The position numbers were made by a program, and so were the translations under genes. The notes beneath the pieces are model-generated. The model was not told where the DNA came from, did not search any database, and worked only from the letters and a program-made list of their open reading frames with translations. Positions 23,566-33,406 of a DNA stretch of 64,000 bases are shown here, piece after piece (within the stretch, counting starts at the first letter, position 1; the number at the start of each line of letters is the position of its first letter). The stretch spans positions 1 to 64,000 of the forward strand of contig NZ_LMDB01000007.1 in the NCBI RefSeq assembly GCF_001425005.1, written 5' to 3'. The DNA is from Duganella sp. Root336D2. GTDB lineage: Bacteria > Pseudomonadota > Gammaproteobacteria > Burkholderiales > Burkholderiaceae_D.

Positions 23566-25692
23566 ATGAAGCGAGTTTCCGCCGTCCTGGCGCTGGCGAT
23601 TGCGAGTGCGTTCAGCGCACAGGCAGCCGTTACGCAAACCACCCGCTACGTCATCATTTCCGAGAACAACGGCAAGCAGATGGGCGAGCAGGTGGTGGAA
23701 AACCACGACGACGGCCTGACCAAGGTTCGCTACATCTACAAGGACAACGGCCGCGGCCCTGAACTGACCGAGGAATTCCGCCTGGCGCCCGACGGCACCA
23801 TGTCCTACTACCACTCCCAGGGCAATTCGACCTTCGGCGCCGTGGTGGACGAGACCTTCGAGCGCAAGGGCGACAAGGCGCAGTGGAAATCCACCACCGA
23901 GCAGGGCGCGCAGGAAGTGCGCGGCCCGGCCGTGTACGTGGCGCTGAACGGCAGCTTCGAAGTGGACTCGCGCGCGATTGCCGCACTGGCCAGGACGCGG
24001 TCGGCCAGCATCCCGCTGCTGCCTTCCGGCACCCTGAAGCAAACCGTGCTCGATGAAGTGCAGGTTGCAGGTCCCAAGGGCCAGTCGCAGCAGGTGCAGC
24101 TGGTGGCGCAGACCGGCCTTGGGCTGAGCCCGAAATTCCTGTGGATCACCAAGGGCGCCAATCCTTCCCTGTTTGCCGTGGTGGAGCCGGGCACCTATGT
24201 GTTCGCCATCGAGGGCTGGCAGGACAACGGCAAGGTGCTGGCCGAGCGCCAGAAAGTCGCCGAAGCGAAAATGCTGAACGACCTGGCCGCCAAGCTGCAG
24301 CATCCGCTGCAAGGCCTGACCGTGGTCAAGAACGCCCGCATCTTCGACAGCGGCAAAGCCACCGTCGGCGCGCCGTCCGACGTGTACGTGCTGCGCGGGC
24401 GCATCTCGGCCATTTTGCCGGCCGGCTCGCCGGTACGCGGCGCCGTCAATGAGATCGATGCCGGCGGCCGCATCATGCTGCCGGGCCTGTTCGACATGCA
24501 TGGCCACATCACCCGCTGGGAAGGTGCGCTGCACGTTGCCGCCGGCGTGACCACGCTGCGCGACATGGGCAATGACAACGCCCAGCTGCAGATGATGATC
24601 GACGAAACCGACGACGGCGAGCTGCTGGGGCCGCAGATCGTGCCGGCCGGCTTCCTGGAGGGCGAAAGCTCGTATTCCTCCAACGGCGGCTTCGTGGTGA
24701 AAACGCTGGAGCAGTCCAGGCGCGCCATCGACTGGTATGCCGAACATGGCTACCCGCAGCTCAAGATCTACAACTCCTTCCCGAAAGAGATCCTGAAGGA
24801 CACCGTGGCCTACGCCCATGCGCGCGGCATGCGCGTCTCCGGCCACGTGCCGGCCGGCCTGCGCGCCCAGCAGGCGCTCGATGCCGGCTACGACGAGCTG
24901 CAGCACATCAACCAGGTGATGCTGAACTTCCTGTTCAAGCCGGGCGTGGAAACGCGCAGCCTGGAGCGCTTCTACCTGCCGGCCGAAAAAGTCGCCGGCC
25001 TGGACTTCAACTCGAAGGAAGTGAAAGACTTTGTCGCCACGCTCAAGAAAAAGCAGATCGTGATCGACCCGACCCTGGCTACCTTCGCCTTCCTGAAACA
25101 GAAGGACGGCGACGTCAACGAGCCGTGGGCGGCGGTGGAAGACAATATGCCGCCCGACGTGGCGCGCGGCTTCCACGTCGGCACCATGAAGATCCCGGAT
25201 GCGGCGACCCAGGCGCGCTACGAAAAGTCCTTCGCCAAGATGGTGCAGTTCGTCGGCATCCTGCATAAAGCCGGCGTGCCGATCGTGGCCGGCACCGACG
25301 ACCTGGCAGGCTTCACCCTGCATTCCGAGCTGGCGCTGCTGGTGAAAGCCGGCCTGAGCCCGGCCGAAGCGATCCAGGTTGCCACCCGCAACGGCGCCCG
25401 CTACACCCGCACCAGCGCCGACCGCGGCAGCATCGAGACCGGCAAGCTGGCCGACCTGGTGCTGGTCGATGGCGACCCGACCAGGGATATCGAAGACTTG
25501 CGCAAGGTAGCTGCCGTCATCACGCGCGGCCAGGTGGTCTATCCTAAGGAGGTGGACGAGGCGCTGGGCATCAAGCCATTCGTCGCCCAGGTACCGGTGG
25601 TGAGGCCGCTGCCAGCCGTGCCGTCGAATATCGCCGGCTCGAACGACGGACTGTTGCGCCGCGCAGGCGCAATTGGCCGCAAGCACGATTGA
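23566..25692 (+). CDS. Exported metal-dependent amidohydrolase
   Basis: This 708-residue protein has a signal peptide (MKRVSAVLALAIASAFSAQA|A), a 250-residue beta-rich N-terminal region without a known motif, and an amidohydrolase domain (about residues 270-680). Metal ligands are in LPGLFDMHGHITRW (HxH), VSGHVPAGL, LQHINQVM and VAGTDDLAGF (Asp). The ending LADLVLVDGDPTRDIEDL is typical of imidazolonepropionase- or prolidase-like members that cut cyclic amides or X-Pro peptides. A TGGAG ribosome site lies ahead. It ends 37 bp before the T2SS genes on the same strand, but export by Sec to the periplasm is enough to explain the signal. Confidence 0.9.
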   Translation: MKRVSAVLALAIASAFSAQAAVTQTTRYVIISENNGKQMGEQVVENHDDGLTKVRYIYKDNGRGPELTEEFRLAPDGTMSYYHSQGNSTFGAVVDETFERKGDKAQWKSTTEQGAQEVRGPAVYVALNGSFEVDSRAIAALARTRSASIPLLPSGTLKQTVLDEVQVAGPKGQSQQVQLVAQTGLGLSPKFLWITKGANPSLFAVVEPGTYVFAIEGWQDNGKVLAERQKVAEAKMLNDLAAKLQHPLQGLTVVKNARIFDSGKATVGAPSDVYVLRGRISAILPAGSPVRGAVNEIDAGGRIMLPGLFDMHGHITRWEGALHVAAGVTTLRDMGNDNAQLQMMIDETDDGELLGPQIVPAGFLEGESSYSSNGGFVVKTLEQSRRAIDWYAEHGYPQLKIYNSFPKEILKDTVAYAHARGMRVSGHVPAGLRAQQALDAGYDELQHINQVMLNFLFKPGVETRSLERFYLPAEKVAGLDFNSKEVKDFVATLKKKQIVIDPTLATFAFLKQKDGDVNEPWAAVEDNMPPDVARGFHVGTMKIPDAATQARYEKSFAKMVQFVGILHKAGVPIVAGTDDLAGFTLHSELALLVKAGLSPAEAIQVATRNGARYTRTSADRGSIETGKLADLVLVDGDPTRDIEDLRKVAAVITRGQVVYPKEVDEALGIKPFVAQVPVVRPLPAVPSNIAGSNDGLLRRAGAIGRKHD

Positions 25693-25729
25693 ATCACTTA
25701 TACTGCCAGTTTAATTTTTAGTGAATCTT

Positions 25730-26164
25730 ATGCAAATACCAAGCAAACGCCGCTCCGGCGGCTTCACGCTGATCGAAATCATGGTGGTGGTCGTGATCAT
25801 GGGCGTGCTGGCGGCACTGGTGCTGCCTAAGGTGCTGGACCGCGTGGGGCAGTCCAAGACTGCCGCCGCCAAGGTCGAAATCTCCACCATCATGCAGGCG
25901 CTGAAGATGTACAAACTGGATAACCAGCGCTACCCGACCACGGAACAGGGCCTGCAAGCCCTGATAGCCAAGCCGACCGCCGGCCCTGCCGCCAACGGCT
26001 GGAAGGCGCCGTACCTGGAAAAAATGCCGAAGGACCCATGGGGCAACCAATACCAGTTCCTGTACCCGGGCGTAAAGGGTGAAGTCGATGTGTTCTCGTA
26101 TGGCGCCGACGGCCAGCCAGGCGGCAGCGGCGACGATGCAGATATCGGTTCCTGGGAAATCTAA
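25730..26164 (+). CDS. gspG: T2SS major pseudopilin GspG
   Basis: This 144-residue protein is the main subunit of the type II secretion pseudopilus. The prepilin cleavage site and hydrophobic helix GG|FTLIEIMVVVVIMGVLAAL begin at about residue 9. The Ca-binding end (SYGADGQPGG..DDADIGSW) and the DNQRYPTTEQGLQAL segment are typical. The ATG at 25730 is preferred to a GTG nine bases earlier. It is the first gene of the operon, with a TATACT box at 25699-25704 as a possible -10 element. Confidence 0.96.
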   Translation: MQIPSKRRSGGFTLIEIMVVVVIMGVLAALVLPKVLDRVGQSKTAAAKVEISTIMQALKMYKLDNQRYPTTEQGLQALIAKPTAGPAANGWKAPYLEKMPKDPWGNQYQFLYPGVKGEVDVFSYGADGQPGGSGDDADIGSWEI

Positions 26165-26642
26165 GCGCGCGGCAGCGCAATGTGCCGGGCGTTTTGCCGG
26201 GTTCACGCTGATCGAGCTGCTGGTGGTGCTGGTCATCATCGGCATCACGCTCGGCCTGACCGTGATGAATGTCGCGCCGTCCCAGGCGCAAGCCATGCAG
26301 AAGGAAGCGCAGCGCATCGCGCTCCTGATGCAATTGGCGCGCGATGAAGCCATCGTGCGCAACCGGCCGATCGCTTTCGAGGCGGGGCCGGACAGTTACC
26401 GTTTCCTGGTGCGTAATGACAAGACCTGGGAAACGCTGCCGCAGGACGACCTGCTGCGCGAACGTTCTTTCCAGTTCAGCCCTATCACGCTGTTGCTTGA
26501 CCCGCCGACCAATGTGCCGGGCACCATGCGCATCGTGTTCGGCCGCGAACCGGTCGACCGGCCTTTCACGCTGACCATGAGCAGCGGCGATCTGCGCGCC
26601 AATATCCACGCCGACGGTGTCGGCCATTTCACGGTGGACTGA
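26136..26642 (+). CDS. gspH: T2SS minor pseudopilin GspH
   Basis: This 168-residue pseudopilin has a prepilin site and helix FAG|FTLIELLVVLVIIGITLGL (about residues 21-40), with the conserved Glu at mature position 5. The C-terminal half is beta-rich. The start is uncertain: the ATG at 26136 overlaps gspG by 29 bp and leaves a leader of about 22 residues; an alternative frame start at 26079 would overlap more. GspH sits in the pseudopilus near its tip. Confidence 0.9.
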   Translation: MQISVPGKSKRAAAQCAGRFAGFTLIELLVVLVIIGITLGLTVMNVAPSQAQAMQKEAQRIALLMQLARDEAIVRNRPIAFEAGPDSYRFLVRNDKTWETLPQDDLLRERSFQFSPITLLLDPPTNVPGTMRIVFGREPVDRPFTLTMSSGDLRANIHADGVGHFTVD

Positions 26643-26645
26643 CGA

Positions 26646-27008
26646 ATGCGGCAACGAGGCTTTACCCTGCTGGAAGTGCTGGTGGCGCTGCTGATTGTCT
26701 GCACCGCGCTGGGCGCCGCCCTGCGCGCCATGGGCAGCCTGACGCAGAACAGCGACGGGCTGCGCACCAATATGATGGCCATCTGGTCGGCCGAGAACCG
26801 CATGGTGCAGGTACGCCTGGCCAAGGTCTGGCCGGCGCCGGGCAAGACCACGTTCGAATGCCCGCAAGCCGATTTCAAGTTCATTTGTGAAGAAGTCGTG
26901 TACTCCCTGCCGAACCCGCGCATGCGCCGCATCGAAGTGAGCGTCTACGAAGCCAGCGCGCCGGAACGGCGCATCACGTCGCTGAACCAACTGGTGCTGC
27001 AAGAATGA
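26646..27008 (+). CDS. gspI: T2SS minor pseudopilin GspI
   Basis: This 120-residue pseudopilin starts MRQRG|FTLLEVLVALLIVCTALGAAL, the shortest leader in the set. GspI forms the tip complex with GspJ and GspK and starts pseudopilus assembly. Its last four bases overlap the start of gspJ (ATGA). Confidence 0.94.
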   Translation: MRQRGFTLLEVLVALLIVCTALGAALRAMGSLTQNSDGLRTNMMAIWSAENRMVQVRLAKVWPAPGKTTFECPQADFKFICEEVVYSLPNPRMRRIEVSVYEASAPERRITSLNQLVLQE

Positions 27009-27682
27009 AGAACAGGCGCGGCTTTACCCTGATCGAACTGCTGGTGGCGATCACCGTGCTGGCCATTGTCGCCGTGCTGGGCTGGCGCGGGCTGGACGGC
27101 ATCGTGCGCTCGCGCGAGCAGCTCACGCAGAACATGGAGCAGACGCGCGGCACCCAGCTCACGTTCGCCCAGATGCAAAGCGACCTGGAACAGTTTGCCG
27201 ACAAGCCCCTGCTGCGCGAACGCCAGAACATGCTGGCCGAGAACAACCGCCTGGTCTTCGTGCGTACCGTGCTGGTGGAAAATGCGCCTTCGCAGCTGCA
27301 GGTGGTCAGCTACACCATCCGCGACGGCGTGCTCTCGCGCAGCGAGTCGCGGGGCGCGCGCGACCTGCAGCAGCTGGACGCGCTGTGGAAAGCCGCCCTG
27401 GAGCAATCCAGCACCCAGGCGACGGTTGGCTTGCAGGCCAGCGTGAGCAGTATGGAGTTCAGGCTGTGGGAAGGCGGCGGCTGGCGCCAGCCGAACAATG
27501 CCGCGACGGCGCCTGCCGATGGCATGAAATGCGCCGATCCCGACCCCGGCAAATGCAAGGATTTTGCGGCCAAAGCCGCTGCGGCCAACAAGGCCGAAGG
27601 CCCGACCGGGCTGGAAATCTCGCTGCAGATCCAGGGCCAGCCGGCGCCCCTGGTCAAGGTTTTCCTGTTGGGGGCCGTATGA
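27005..27682 (+). CDS. gspJ: T2SS minor pseudopilin GspJ
   Basis: This 225-residue pseudopilin has the start KNRRG|FTLIELLVAITVLAIVAVL and the following WRGLDGIVRSREQL segment usual for GspJ. It belongs to the I-J-K tip complex. A Lys/Ala-rich insert with two Cys residues (MKCADPDPGKCKD, about residues 175-187) lies in the last quarter and may form a disulfide. It overlaps both gspI and gspK by 4 bp. Confidence 0.94.
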   Translation: MKNRRGFTLIELLVAITVLAIVAVLGWRGLDGIVRSREQLTQNMEQTRGTQLTFAQMQSDLEQFADKPLLRERQNMLAENNRLVFVRTVLVENAPSQLQVVSYTIRDGVLSRSESRGARDLQQLDALWKAALEQSSTQATVGLQASVSSMEFRLWEGGGWRQPNNAATAPADGMKCADPDPGKCKDFAAKAAAANKAEGPTGLEISLQIQGQPAPLVKVFLLGAV

Positions 27683-28659
27683 AACGACGTTTCCGTGCGC
27701 GCCAACGCGGTGTCGCTGTTGTTACCGCGCTACTGCTGACCACACTGGCGGTCACCATTGTGGCCAACCTGTTCTGGCAGCAGCAGGTGCAGGTGCGCTC
27801 GATTGAAAACCAGCGCCTGCATTCCCAGGCGCGCTGGCTGCTGCGCTCGGTCCTTGATTTCGCAAGGCTTGTGCTGCGCCAGGACATGCTGAACAGCCGC
27901 AGCATGACGGTTGCCGACGGTCTTTGGGCGACGCCGGTGGCGCCCACCCGGCTTGACGACCTTATCAAGCGCGAACGGATTGAAGGCGAAAGTTTCGATG
28001 CCAGCTTTTCCGGACAGAATTACGACGCACAATCGCGCTACAATCTTGCGAATCTGGCCAGCACGACCGGCTCCGGCGGCATCAACAAGAAACAGGTGGC
28101 GGTGTTTGCGCGCCTGCTGCAAATCCTGCAGCTTGACCCGGCGCTGGCCAAGGTGGTCGCGACCCAGGTGGCGCGCAGCGAGGGCGCAGGCCTGCTGCAG
28201 CAGCCTCCCGGGACCCCGCCAGCGCCGGACGTCGAGACGGTAGCAGCGGGCAGCGGGCAGCCGATGAAGATGCTGCGGGCGGAAGATTTGTTGTCGGTGT
28301 CCGGCTTTGACCAGAAGGCCATCGACAAGCTGCGCGACCTGGTCATCGTCTTGCCGGCGGCGACGCCGATCAATGTCAACACGGCACCGGCGGAATTGCT
28401 GGCGGCCTTGATCAACGGTTCGGTGTCGGAAGGGCAGAACCTGGTGATAGCGCGCAAGCGCACCCCGTTCCTCAACGTCGGGACCTTCAAGGATAATGCG
28501 CGCAAGCCGCTGCTGCTGCAGGACAGCGATATAGACTGCCGCAGCGATTATTTCCTGGTGATGAGCCGGATAAAGCTGGATCGGGCGGAACTGGTGTCAT
28601 GGTCGCTGATCCACCGCGACCAGAACGGCACCCAGGTGGTGTGGATACGGGAAATTTAA
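27679..28659 (+). CDS. gspK: T2SS minor pseudopilin GspK
   Basis: This 326-residue protein has the GspK leader and helix RQRG|VAVVTALLLTTLAVTIVANL, lacking Glu at mature position 5 as GspK proteins do. The TPINVNTAPAELLAALI segment (about residues 230-246) is a helix-hairpin-helix-like family mark. It caps the pseudopilus. The ATG at 27679 overlaps the gspJ stop (ATGA). Confidence 0.95.
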   Translation: MKRRFRARQRGVAVVTALLLTTLAVTIVANLFWQQQVQVRSIENQRLHSQARWLLRSVLDFARLVLRQDMLNSRSMTVADGLWATPVAPTRLDDLIKRERIEGESFDASFSGQNYDAQSRYNLANLASTTGSGGINKKQVAVFARLLQILQLDPALAKVVATQVARSEGAGLLQQPPGTPPAPDVETVAAGSGQPMKMLRAEDLLSVSGFDQKAIDKLRDLVIVLPAATPINVNTAPAELLAALINGSVSEGQNLVIARKRTPFLNVGTFKDNARKPLLLQDSDIDCRSDYFLVMSRIKLDRAELVSWSLIHRDQNGTQVVWIREI

Positions 28660-28678
28660 GGAATAGGGAAGGCCAGCT

Positions 28679-29911
28679 TTGACAACACTCTACATTCGGT
28701 ATCCAGCCCGCGCTGCCGCCGCCGACAACGGCGTGCCGGCGAGCTGCCAGTTCGCGCTGGTGGGCGATGGCGGCAATGTGATGCAGCAGGGCGCCGGTGC
28801 GCTGGGCAACCTGGGCGAACTGGTGTCGGGCGCGCGCCGCGTGGTGCTGCTGCTGGCAGCCGCCGATGTTTCGCTGCTGAAAGTCAAAATGCCGCCGCTG
28901 TCGGGCGCCCGGCTGAAGGCCGCCCTGCCCAACCTGGTGGAAGAACAGGTGCTGGGCGACCCGGCCGACTGCGTGCTGGCCCTGGCGCCTGCCAGCGGCG
29001 ACAGCGACGAGCGCGTGGTGGCGGTGGCCAACCGCGCCTGGCTGGAAGTGCTGGTCAAGGCGCTGGTGGCGCAAGGCGCGCACGGCGTATCGGCATTGCC
29101 GGTGCAATTGAGCCTGCCGCTGGCGCCGGGCAGCGTCTCCGCCGCCCTGGGCGTGGACGAGGCCGGCCTGGAACTGACCCTGCGCAGCGCGCCGAATGAA
29201 GGCCTGGGCCTGACCCTGCCCAATGCCGCCGAACCCGCGCTGCACACCCTGCGCGCACTGGCCGGCGAAGCCCCGCTCACGCTGTACGTGGCGCCGGCCC
29301 AGCGCGCCGAGTATGCCGCGGCGGCAGCCAATGTGCCGGGCATTACGATTGAAGAAGACAACTGGGTGCACCGTATCGCTGCTGCGAAAGCGGTGACGTT
29401 CGACCTGGCCGCCGGCCTGGGCGCCGTCAGCGGCGCCACCGCCCGCGCCTGGGCGCGCTGGAAGTGGCCGTACCGCATTGCCATCGCGGCGGTGCTGGTC
29501 AATATCGTCGGCATGAACTGGGAATGGATGCGCCTCAAGCGCGAAGCCGATGCCGTGAAACAGAACATGGTGCAGGTATTCCGCGCGGCCTACCCCAACC
29601 AGCCCGTCACTGGCGACCCGGTAGCGCAAATGCGCCGTAATATCGCCCTGGCGCGCGCCAGCAACGGCGCTGGTACTGCCGATGAATTCACCAATATGAG
29701 CGCCGTGCTGGGCGAAGCACTGGCCGTGCTGCCTAACCGCGAAGCGGTGGCAGGCATCGAATACAAGGAACGCAGCATGACGGTCAGGTTCAAGCCGAAC
29801 AGCGTCGACGCCAACGCGCTGGCGCAAGTGCAGGCCGCGCTGGCGCAGCGCAAGATGAGCGCCACCGAAAGCGGCCCTGGCGTGTGGCTGGTGAAGGCGG
29901 GGGGCAAATAA
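28679..29911 (+). CDS. gspL: T2SS inner-membrane platform protein GspL
   Basis: This 410-residue protein has a cytoplasmic actin-like half that binds GspE, one membrane segment (WPYRIAIAAVLVNIVGMNW, about residues 261-279) and a periplasmic ferredoxin-like part. The start is TTG at 28679 with a GGAAGG ribosome site. Its TAA overlaps the gspM ATG by one base. Ala/Leu-rich composition is usual for beta-proteobacterial GspL. Confidence 0.93.
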   Translation: MTTLYIRYPARAAAADNGVPASCQFALVGDGGNVMQQGAGALGNLGELVSGARRVVLLLAAADVSLLKVKMPPLSGARLKAALPNLVEEQVLGDPADCVLALAPASGDSDERVVAVANRAWLEVLVKALVAQGAHGVSALPVQLSLPLAPGSVSAALGVDEAGLELTLRSAPNEGLGLTLPNAAEPALHTLRALAGEAPLTLYVAPAQRAEYAAAAANVPGITIEEDNWVHRIAAAKAVTFDLAAGLGAVSGATARAWARWKWPYRIAIAAVLVNIVGMNWEWMRLKREADAVKQNMVQVFRAAYPNQPVTGDPVAQMRRNIALARASNGAGTADEFTNMSAVLGEALAVLPNREAVAGIEYKERSMTVRFKPNSVDANALAQVQAALAQRKMSATESGPGVWLVKAGGK

Positions 29912-30429
29912 TGGCAAAACTGCATGACGCCATCAACGGCTACCGTGCTGCTGCCGCCGCCTGGTGGGGCGCGCGCACCGAGCAGGAGCAGCGCATGCTG
30001 GCCATCGGCGGCACCGTGGTCGGCCTCGGCCTGGTGTGGGGCGTGCTGGTCGACCCGGCGCTGTCCGGCCGTGCCAGGCTGCAGAAGGAGCTGCCGCAAC
30101 TGAACCAGCAGGTGGCCGAACTGCAAGCGCTGGCCGGCGAGGCGAGCCAGCTGGCGGCCCAGCCGCCGGTGCAGCCGCAGCCCCTGAGCAAGGACGGTGT
30201 GGCGGCGCGGCTGCAAGCGGCCGGCCTGGCTACGCAAAACCTGGCGGTCACGGGCGATTACATTAAAGTGGAATTCAAGGGTGTGCCGTTTGCCGGCCTG
30301 GTGACCTGGCTCGATGCGATGCGCCGCGAGCAGCGCGTGGCAGTGCAGGAAGGCAGCGTGACGCAGCAAGGCCCGGCTGGCCAGGTGGACGCCAACCTGA
30401 CCCTGCGCCAGGAGTCGTCCGCACAATGA
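29911..30429 (+). CDS. gspM: T2SS inner-membrane protein GspM
   Basis: This 172-residue bitopic protein has one membrane segment near the start (RMLAIGGTVVGLGLVWGVLV, about residues 24-43), preceded by AAAAWWGARTEQEQ, and a small periplasmic domain. It partners with GspL. It overlaps gspL by one base and gspN by 4 bp. Confidence 0.93.
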   Translation: MAKLHDAINGYRAAAAAWWGARTEQEQRMLAIGGTVVGLGLVWGVLVDPALSGRARLQKELPQLNQQVAELQALAGEASQLAAQPPVQPQPLSKDGVAARLQAAGLATQNLAVTGDYIKVEFKGVPFAGLVTWLDAMRREQRVAVQEGSVTQQGPAGQVDANLTLRQESSAQ

Positions 30430-31199
30430 AGCGCACAGTATTGTGGTTGCTGGCGATTGTGCTCAGCGCAGGCCTGACGGTGCTGGTTTTCCTGCCTGCC
30501 AGCTGGATGGGGCAAGTCGTGGAAAGCCAGAGCGGCGGCCGTTTGACCCTGGGCGATGCGCAGGGTACGCTGTGGCGCGGTTCCGCCTTCATCGGTGGCG
30601 CCGCCAGCAAGGATGGCGCGGTCACGCCGCTGTTGCCGGGACGATTCAGCTGGCGCCTGTCGCCGCTGGTCCTGTTCGGCAGCGTCGACCTGGAATTGCA
30701 GAACCCGGACGCCCTGACGCAGCCGGTGTCGCTGCGCGGCGGCTGGAACAGCTGGGACGTCAGCCCGGCGGCCCTGATGCTGCCGGCCGACGGCCTGGCG
30801 GGACTGGGTGCGCCGCTGAACACGCTGGCGCCAAGCGGCAGCATGAAGCTGTCCTGGACTTCGCTGCACCTGGCGCGGGAAGGGCAGGCGGTGGCGCTGA
30901 ATGGCCGCACCACGCTGGAAATGCAGGACATGTCGTCACGCCTGACGCCGGTGAAGCCGCTGGGCAGCTACCAGCTGGCCTTCGACTGGAAAGGGCAGCA
31001 AGCCGCGCTGGCGCTGAATTCGCAGCGCGGCCCGCTGTTGTTGAGCGGTGCGGGAAAGTTCGAGCGTGGCCGATTGGAGTTTTCCGGCCAGGCGGAAGCG
31101 GCAACAGGATTTGAAGACCAGCTTGGCGGCCTGCTGAGCATGCTGGGCCAGCGTAAGCCAAATAGCGTTAAAAACGTCATTGCACTAGAGTTCCGATAA
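30426..31199 (+). CDS. gspN: T2SS protein GspN
   Basis: This 257-residue protein has an N-terminal membrane anchor (TVLWLLAIVLSAGLTVLVFLP) and a periplasmic beta-rich domain with the GspN marks SWMGQVVESQSGGRLTLGDAQG and LWRGSAF. GspN is an accessory part of the system and is not found in all species. Its stop overlaps the gspD start by one base. Confidence 0.9.
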   Translation: MKRTVLWLLAIVLSAGLTVLVFLPASWMGQVVESQSGGRLTLGDAQGTLWRGSAFIGGAASKDGAVTPLLPGRFSWRLSPLVLFGSVDLELQNPDALTQPVSLRGGWNSWDVSPAALMLPADGLAGLGAPLNTLAPSGSMKLSWTSLHLAREGQAVALNGRTTLEMQDMSSRLTPVKPLGSYQLAFDWKGQQAALALNSQRGPLLLSGAGKFERGRLEFSGQAEAATGFEDQLGGLLSMLGQRKPNSVKNVIALEFR

Positions 31200-33406
31200 T
31201 GAAAACACACACTGCAAGCCCAACCCCCTTCCCGGCACTGCGCCGACTGAGCGCTGCCGCGCTGCTGTGCTGTGCGCTGGCGCCTGCCGCCGCCCCGGTG
31301 CCGGCCTGGGCCCAGCCCAATGACGAAGCCGCGCTGAATTTTGTCGGCGCCGACATCGAATCGGTGATCAAGGCCGTCGGCCATTACACCAACATCACCT
31401 TCCTGATCGACCCGCGCGTCAAAGGCACGCTGACCCTGGTCTCGGAGAAATCCATCACCAAGTCGCAAGCCTTCCAGCTGCTGGCCTCCGCGCTGCGCCT
31501 GCAAGGCTACGCCATCGTCAGCGGCGACGGCTACGCCAAGGTGGTGCCGGAAGCGGAAGCCAAGCTGCAGGCCTCGCCGACCGTCATCGGCGGCCAGAAA
31601 AGCCCGCAGGGCGACCAGATCGTGACCCAGGTGTTCCACCTGAACCACGAAAACTCGGCCAACCTGGTGACCGTGCTGCGTCCCCTGATCACGCCGAACA
31701 ACACCATCAACGCCAACCCGGGCAACAACACCCTGGTCATTACCGACTACTCGGACAACCTGAAGCGCCTGGCCAAGATCGTCGCCTCGCTCGACGCGCC
31801 GTCGTCGGCCGACCTGGACGTGGTGCCGGTGCGCTACGCCATCGCCAGCGACCTGGCCGCCATGATCAACAAGCTGATGGAACCGGGCGCCGGCGGCGAT
31901 GCCGGCCGCGTCACCCTGGTGCCGGACCCGCGCACCAATTCGCTGGTGGTGCGCGCCCCGTCTGCGGCGCGCGCCAACCTGGCCAAGTCCCTGATCGCAA
32001 AGCTGGACCAGCCGACCGCGCAGGCGGGCAATGTGCACGTGGTCTACCTGAAGAATGCGGAAGCCACCAAGCTGGCGGAAACCCTGCGCTCGGTGGTGTC
32101 GGGCGACGGCGGCAGCAGCAGCAGCAGCCAGTCGGGCAGCGCCAGCCTGTCTTCGCAAACCGGCGGCACCGGCAACAACCCGGGCGGCCAGTACGGCATG
32201 GGCCAGTCCTCGCAAGCGGGCACCGGCCAGAACGGCCCGAGCAACCCGGCGCTGCAAAGCGGCAGCCGCAGCGGCGCGCAGTCGTCGGGCGCCGGCGGTG
32301 CGGCCGGCTATATCCAGGCCGATGCCACCACCAATACCCTGATCATCACCGCGCCGGAAGCCGTGTACCGCAACCTGCGCTCCGTGATCGACCAGCTGGA
32401 CGTGCGCCGCGCGCAGGTCTACATCGAATCGATGATCGTCGAAGTCAACGCCGACAAGCTGTCCGAATTCGGCGTGCAGTGGGCGGGCCTGAGCGGCAAC
32501 TCCAACAGCAGCTACCGCATCGGCGGCGGCACTTCCTTCGCGACCGACTCCGGCAACAACCTGATCAGCCTGAACAACCTGGCCAATGGCGGCACCGGCA
32601 CCGCGGTGCCGACGCCGCCTGGCGCCGGCCTGACGCTGGGCGTGTTCAAACAGCTCGCCAACGGCAAGCTGGGACTGGGCGCGATTGCCCACGCGCTGGG
32701 CTCGGACGGCGACAGCAATATCCTGTCCACGCCGAACATGATCACGCTGGACAATGAAGTGGCCACCATCAAGGTCGGCCAGAACGTGCCGATCGTGACC
32801 GGCTCCTACAACACCTCGGCCGGCACCACCGGCAACCCGTTCACCACGGTGGACCGCAAGGACGTCGGCATTACCCTGAAGGTGCGGCCGCAGATTTCGG
32901 AAGGCGGCACCATCAAGCTGGCGATCTATAACGAGAGCTCGAGCATCGACACCAGCGTGACATCGAACAGTGGCCTGATCCTGAAGAACCGCGTGATCGA
33001 GACCAATATCCTGGCCGACGACGGCCAGGTGCTGATCCTCGGCGGCCTGATCCAGGACGACACCAGCGATGGCGTGGAAAAAGTGCCGGGCCTGGGCGAT
33101 ATCCCGATCATCGGCAACCTGTTCAAATACCAGAAGCGCAGCCGCAAGAAAACCAACCTGATGGTGTTCCTGCGCCCGGTGGTGGTGCGCAACCGCGAAC
33201 AGCAGATGAGCCTGACCGCCGACCGCTACGACTTCATCCGCGCTTCGCAGGAAGCGTCCAAGCCTGCGTCGAGCATGGTGATGCAGGACCTGGGCCGTCC
33301 AGTCCTGCCGGAGCTGGTGAACGGTGAACCGAGCGGCGGCGGCCAGATGGTGCGTCCGGTGCCACCGGCGCCGCGCAGCACGCCTGAACAGAAGCAACAG
33401 CAATGA
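31199..33406 (+). CDS. gspD: T2SS outer-membrane secretin GspD
   Basis: This 735-residue protein forms the outer-membrane channel. After a signal peptide (about residues 1-39, PAWAQ) come the N0 domain ([20 protein letters not shown]), N1-N3 repeats with a long Ser/Gly-rich insert in N3 (about residues 301-365, [19 protein letters not shown]...), and the secretin barrel (about 400-650) with [12 protein letters not shown] and [16 protein letters not shown]. The Gly/Ser-rich insert is longer than in the E. coli protein. No lipoprotein pilotin gene lies in the operon. Confidence 0.96.
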   Translation: MKTHTASPTPFPALRRLSAAALLCCALAPAAAPVPAWAQPNDEAALNFVGADIESVIKAVGHYTNITFLIDPRVKGTLTLVSEKSITKSQAFQLLASALRLQGYAIVSGDGYAKVVPEAEAKLQASPTVIGGQKSPQGDQIVTQVFHLNHENSANLVTVLRPLITPNNTINANPGNNTLVITDYSDNLKRLAKIVASLDAPSSADLDVVPVRYAIASDLAAMINKLMEPGAGGDAGRVTLVPDPRTNSLVVRAPSAARANLAKSLIAKLDQPTAQAGNVHVVYLKNAEATKLAETLRSVVSGDGGSSSSSQSGSASLSSQTGGTGNNPGGQYGMGQSSQAGTGQNGPSNPALQSGSRSGAQSSGAGGAAGYIQADATTNTLIITAPEAVYRNLRSVIDQLDVRRAQVYIESMIVEVNADKLSEFGVQWAGLSGNSNSSYRIGGGTSFATDSGNNLISLNNLANGGTGTAVPTPPGAGLTLGVFKQLANGKLGLGAIAHALGSDGDSNILSTPNMITLDNEVATIKVGQNVPIVTGSYNTSAGTTGNPFTTVDRKDVGITLKVRPQISEGGTIKLAIYNESSSIDTSVTSNSGLILKNRVIETNILADDGQVLILGGLIQDDTSDGVEKVPGLGDIPIIGNLFKYQKRSRKKTNLMVFLRPVVVRNREQQMSLTADRYDFIRASQEASKPASSMVMQDLGRPVLPELVNGEPSGGGQMVRPVPPAPRSTPEQKQQQ

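Noticed and set aside
23503..25686. A 727-codon open frame on the minus strand
   Set aside because: It is the mirror of the exported amidohydrolase, with His/Gln-rich low-complexity sequence typical of antisense frames.
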